From: Thermococcus nautili
GTDB taxonomy: Archaea > Methanobacteriota_B > Thermococci > Thermococcales > Thermococcaceae
Direction: 5' to 3'
Length of the DNA stretch: 64,000 bases
Assembly: GCF_000585495.1 (NCBI RefSeq)
Contig: NZ_CP007264.1
Coordinates: forward strand, 1,912,357 to 1,976,356
A program made the position numbers and the translations under genes. Every line of letters begins with the position of its first letter. Within the stretch, counting starts at the first letter, position 1. Shown here in pieces: positions 63,281 through 64,000 of the stretch. The notes beneath the pieces were generated by a model. That model saw nothing but the letters and a program-made list of their open reading frames with translations, did not search any database and was not told the DNA's origin.

Positions 63281-63981
63281 CACCCAAAATGCCTCGTCCT
63301 CCTCACAACGAGTTCTCTCTTTATAATGCGGGTCCTGTTCGGCGGGATAAACTCAATCAGGTCATGCTCCCTCAGCTGGTCATTCAGCTCCGAAAAGCCA
63401 GGAATCATTCTGTTCAGGTAGATGACATCGTTCGGGACGTAGTGCTGGAAGATGAAATGCCTCTGCGCCTGGCGGAAGAGAAGCTTCGGGAAGTCCGCGA
63501 TTGACTGAGTTATAGCGACCGTGTAAAGCTTCCCGTCCCTTCCCTCCCTGAACAACTGCTCCAGCTCCTTCCCCGGCCTCCTTGAGGACGGGTTATAGCG
63601 ATGAGCCTCTTCCACCACAATGATACGGTCCCTATCCCGCCTGAAAATCTCATCAAGAAGAGGCTTGTAGTACTGCTCCACCAGACCTTCCACGCCAATC
63701 CTGTTGATGGTTCCCCTGGTTGGAACCACCAGCACCTGGTCAAACTCAAGGAGCTTCCGCCAGTTGTACCTCGTGCCGACCTTAATCTTGAGGAGCCTGA
63801 CACCCTTCAACTGCACCAGGCCGAGATGGTTTCTCACCTTGGTATCGAGAATGAGGAACCTCCTCCCCTTCTCCCACGCCTGCTCAACAAGCCACCCCGC
63901 GAAGTAGCTCTTCCCCGAGCCAGTGTTCCCGTAGATGAGGTCAATACTCCACGCAGGAATGTCAATGTCCAGAATCCCCAA
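63280..63981 (-). CDS. Virus genome-packaging ATPase (HerA/FtsK superfamily)
   Basis: The 233-aa ATPase has Walker A LIYGNTGSGKSYFAG (about 16-30), Walker B DRIIVVEEAHRYNP, and a VAITQS sensor. It is the A32/P9-like packaging ATPase kept with double jelly-roll capsids. TTG 63981 lies 5 nt after GGAGGTGA; an upstream TTG at 63996 is less likely. Confidence 0.88.
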   Translation of the reverse strand: MGILDIDIPAWSIDLIYGNTGSGKSYFAGWLVEQAWEKGRRFLILDTKVRNHLGLVQLKGVRLLKIKVGTRYNWRKLLEFDQVLVVPTRGTINRIGVEGLVEQYYKPLLDEIFRRDRDRIIVVEEAHRYNPSSRRPGKELEQLFREGRDGKLYTVAITQSIADFPKLLFRQAQRHFIFQHYVPNDVIYLNRMIPGFSELNDQLREHDLIEFIPPNRTRIIKRELVVRRTRHFG

Positions 63982-64000
63982 CGCTCTCACCTCCAAAAAG

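Larger units (their letters stand above)
55667..64000. mobile_element. Integrated virus of the double jelly-roll (TKV4/pTN3-like) lineage, left part
   Basis: It begins at the tRNA-Leu att fragment and runs past the window end. Hallmarks: SSV-type integrase on the plus strand, then a continuous minus-strand block of small structural/membrane genes, a probable major capsid protein and a packaging ATPase. It carries a toxin-antitoxin module and mini-CRISPR array between the capsid and ATPase genes. Tight start/stop overlaps (GTGA, ATGA) through the minus-strand block indicate one long viral transcript. Confidence 0.85.

Overview
The window is hyperthermophilic euryarchaeal DNA, almost certainly a Thermococcus species. 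Evidence: short GGTGAT/GGAGGTG ribosome sites, TTTATAAA promoter boxes about 25 bp ahead of starts, SRP54, L15e, aCPSF1/FttA, aRNase J, RNase P Rpp30, proteasome beta, an archaeal mevalonate-route cluster, CoA-disulfide reductase-type oxidoreductase, GH57 branching enzyme, 420-aa glutamate dehydrogenase, and a 30-nt GTTGCAATAAGACTC-type CRISPR repeat. From memory, gene order resembles the T. kodakarensis TK1484-TK1428 region.
Layout. 1-3.5 kb: cysteine-cluster protein, RAM-domain regulator, SRP54, DUF89 phosphatase. 3.5-12.6 kb: purine and uridine nucleoside phosphorylases, CoADR-type oxidoreductase, a TROVE/Ro60-like protein with a cloverleaf-like RNA in its leader, two divergent tRNAs, two related helical-repeat proteins, threonine synthase. 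12.6-21.8 kb: MEMO1 protein and an isoprenoid block (mevalonate kinase, isopentenyl phosphate kinase, type 2 IPP isomerase, aRNase J, prenyl transferase), interrupted by an IS200/IS605-derived RNA-like remnant. 21.8-31 kb: truncated methyltransferase, hairpin-bounded non-coding element, LeuRS with a structured leader, a small ABC exporter operon, prolidase. 31-43 kb: L15e, a broken VapBC pair, Rpp30, TrpB2, three related secreted proteins, NikR, RqcH. 43-54.7 kb: GH57 branching enzyme, NSS transporter with a 35-aa partner, C/D box sRNA, GdhA, proteasome beta, FttA, RpiA.
54.7-64 kb is accessory. A PIN-domain toxin-antitoxin cassette sits exactly at the rpiA stop codon and is flanked by a 16-bp copy of the rpiA 3' end. 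A 42-nt 5' fragment of tRNA-Leu follows; it is the left attachment site of an integrated virus that runs past the window end. The provirus carries an SSV-type integrase, a probable double jelly-roll major capsid protein, a HerA/FtsK-like packaging ATPase and many small membrane proteins, which places it in the TKV4/pTN3-like lineage. Between capsid and ATPase genes lie a toxin-antitoxin module and, most strikingly, a leader-preceded mini-CRISPR array with one full spacer, built from host-type repeats.
The two most promising undescribed systems are the provirus-borne mini-CRISPR and the archaeal Ro60-like protein with its candidate Y-like RNA.
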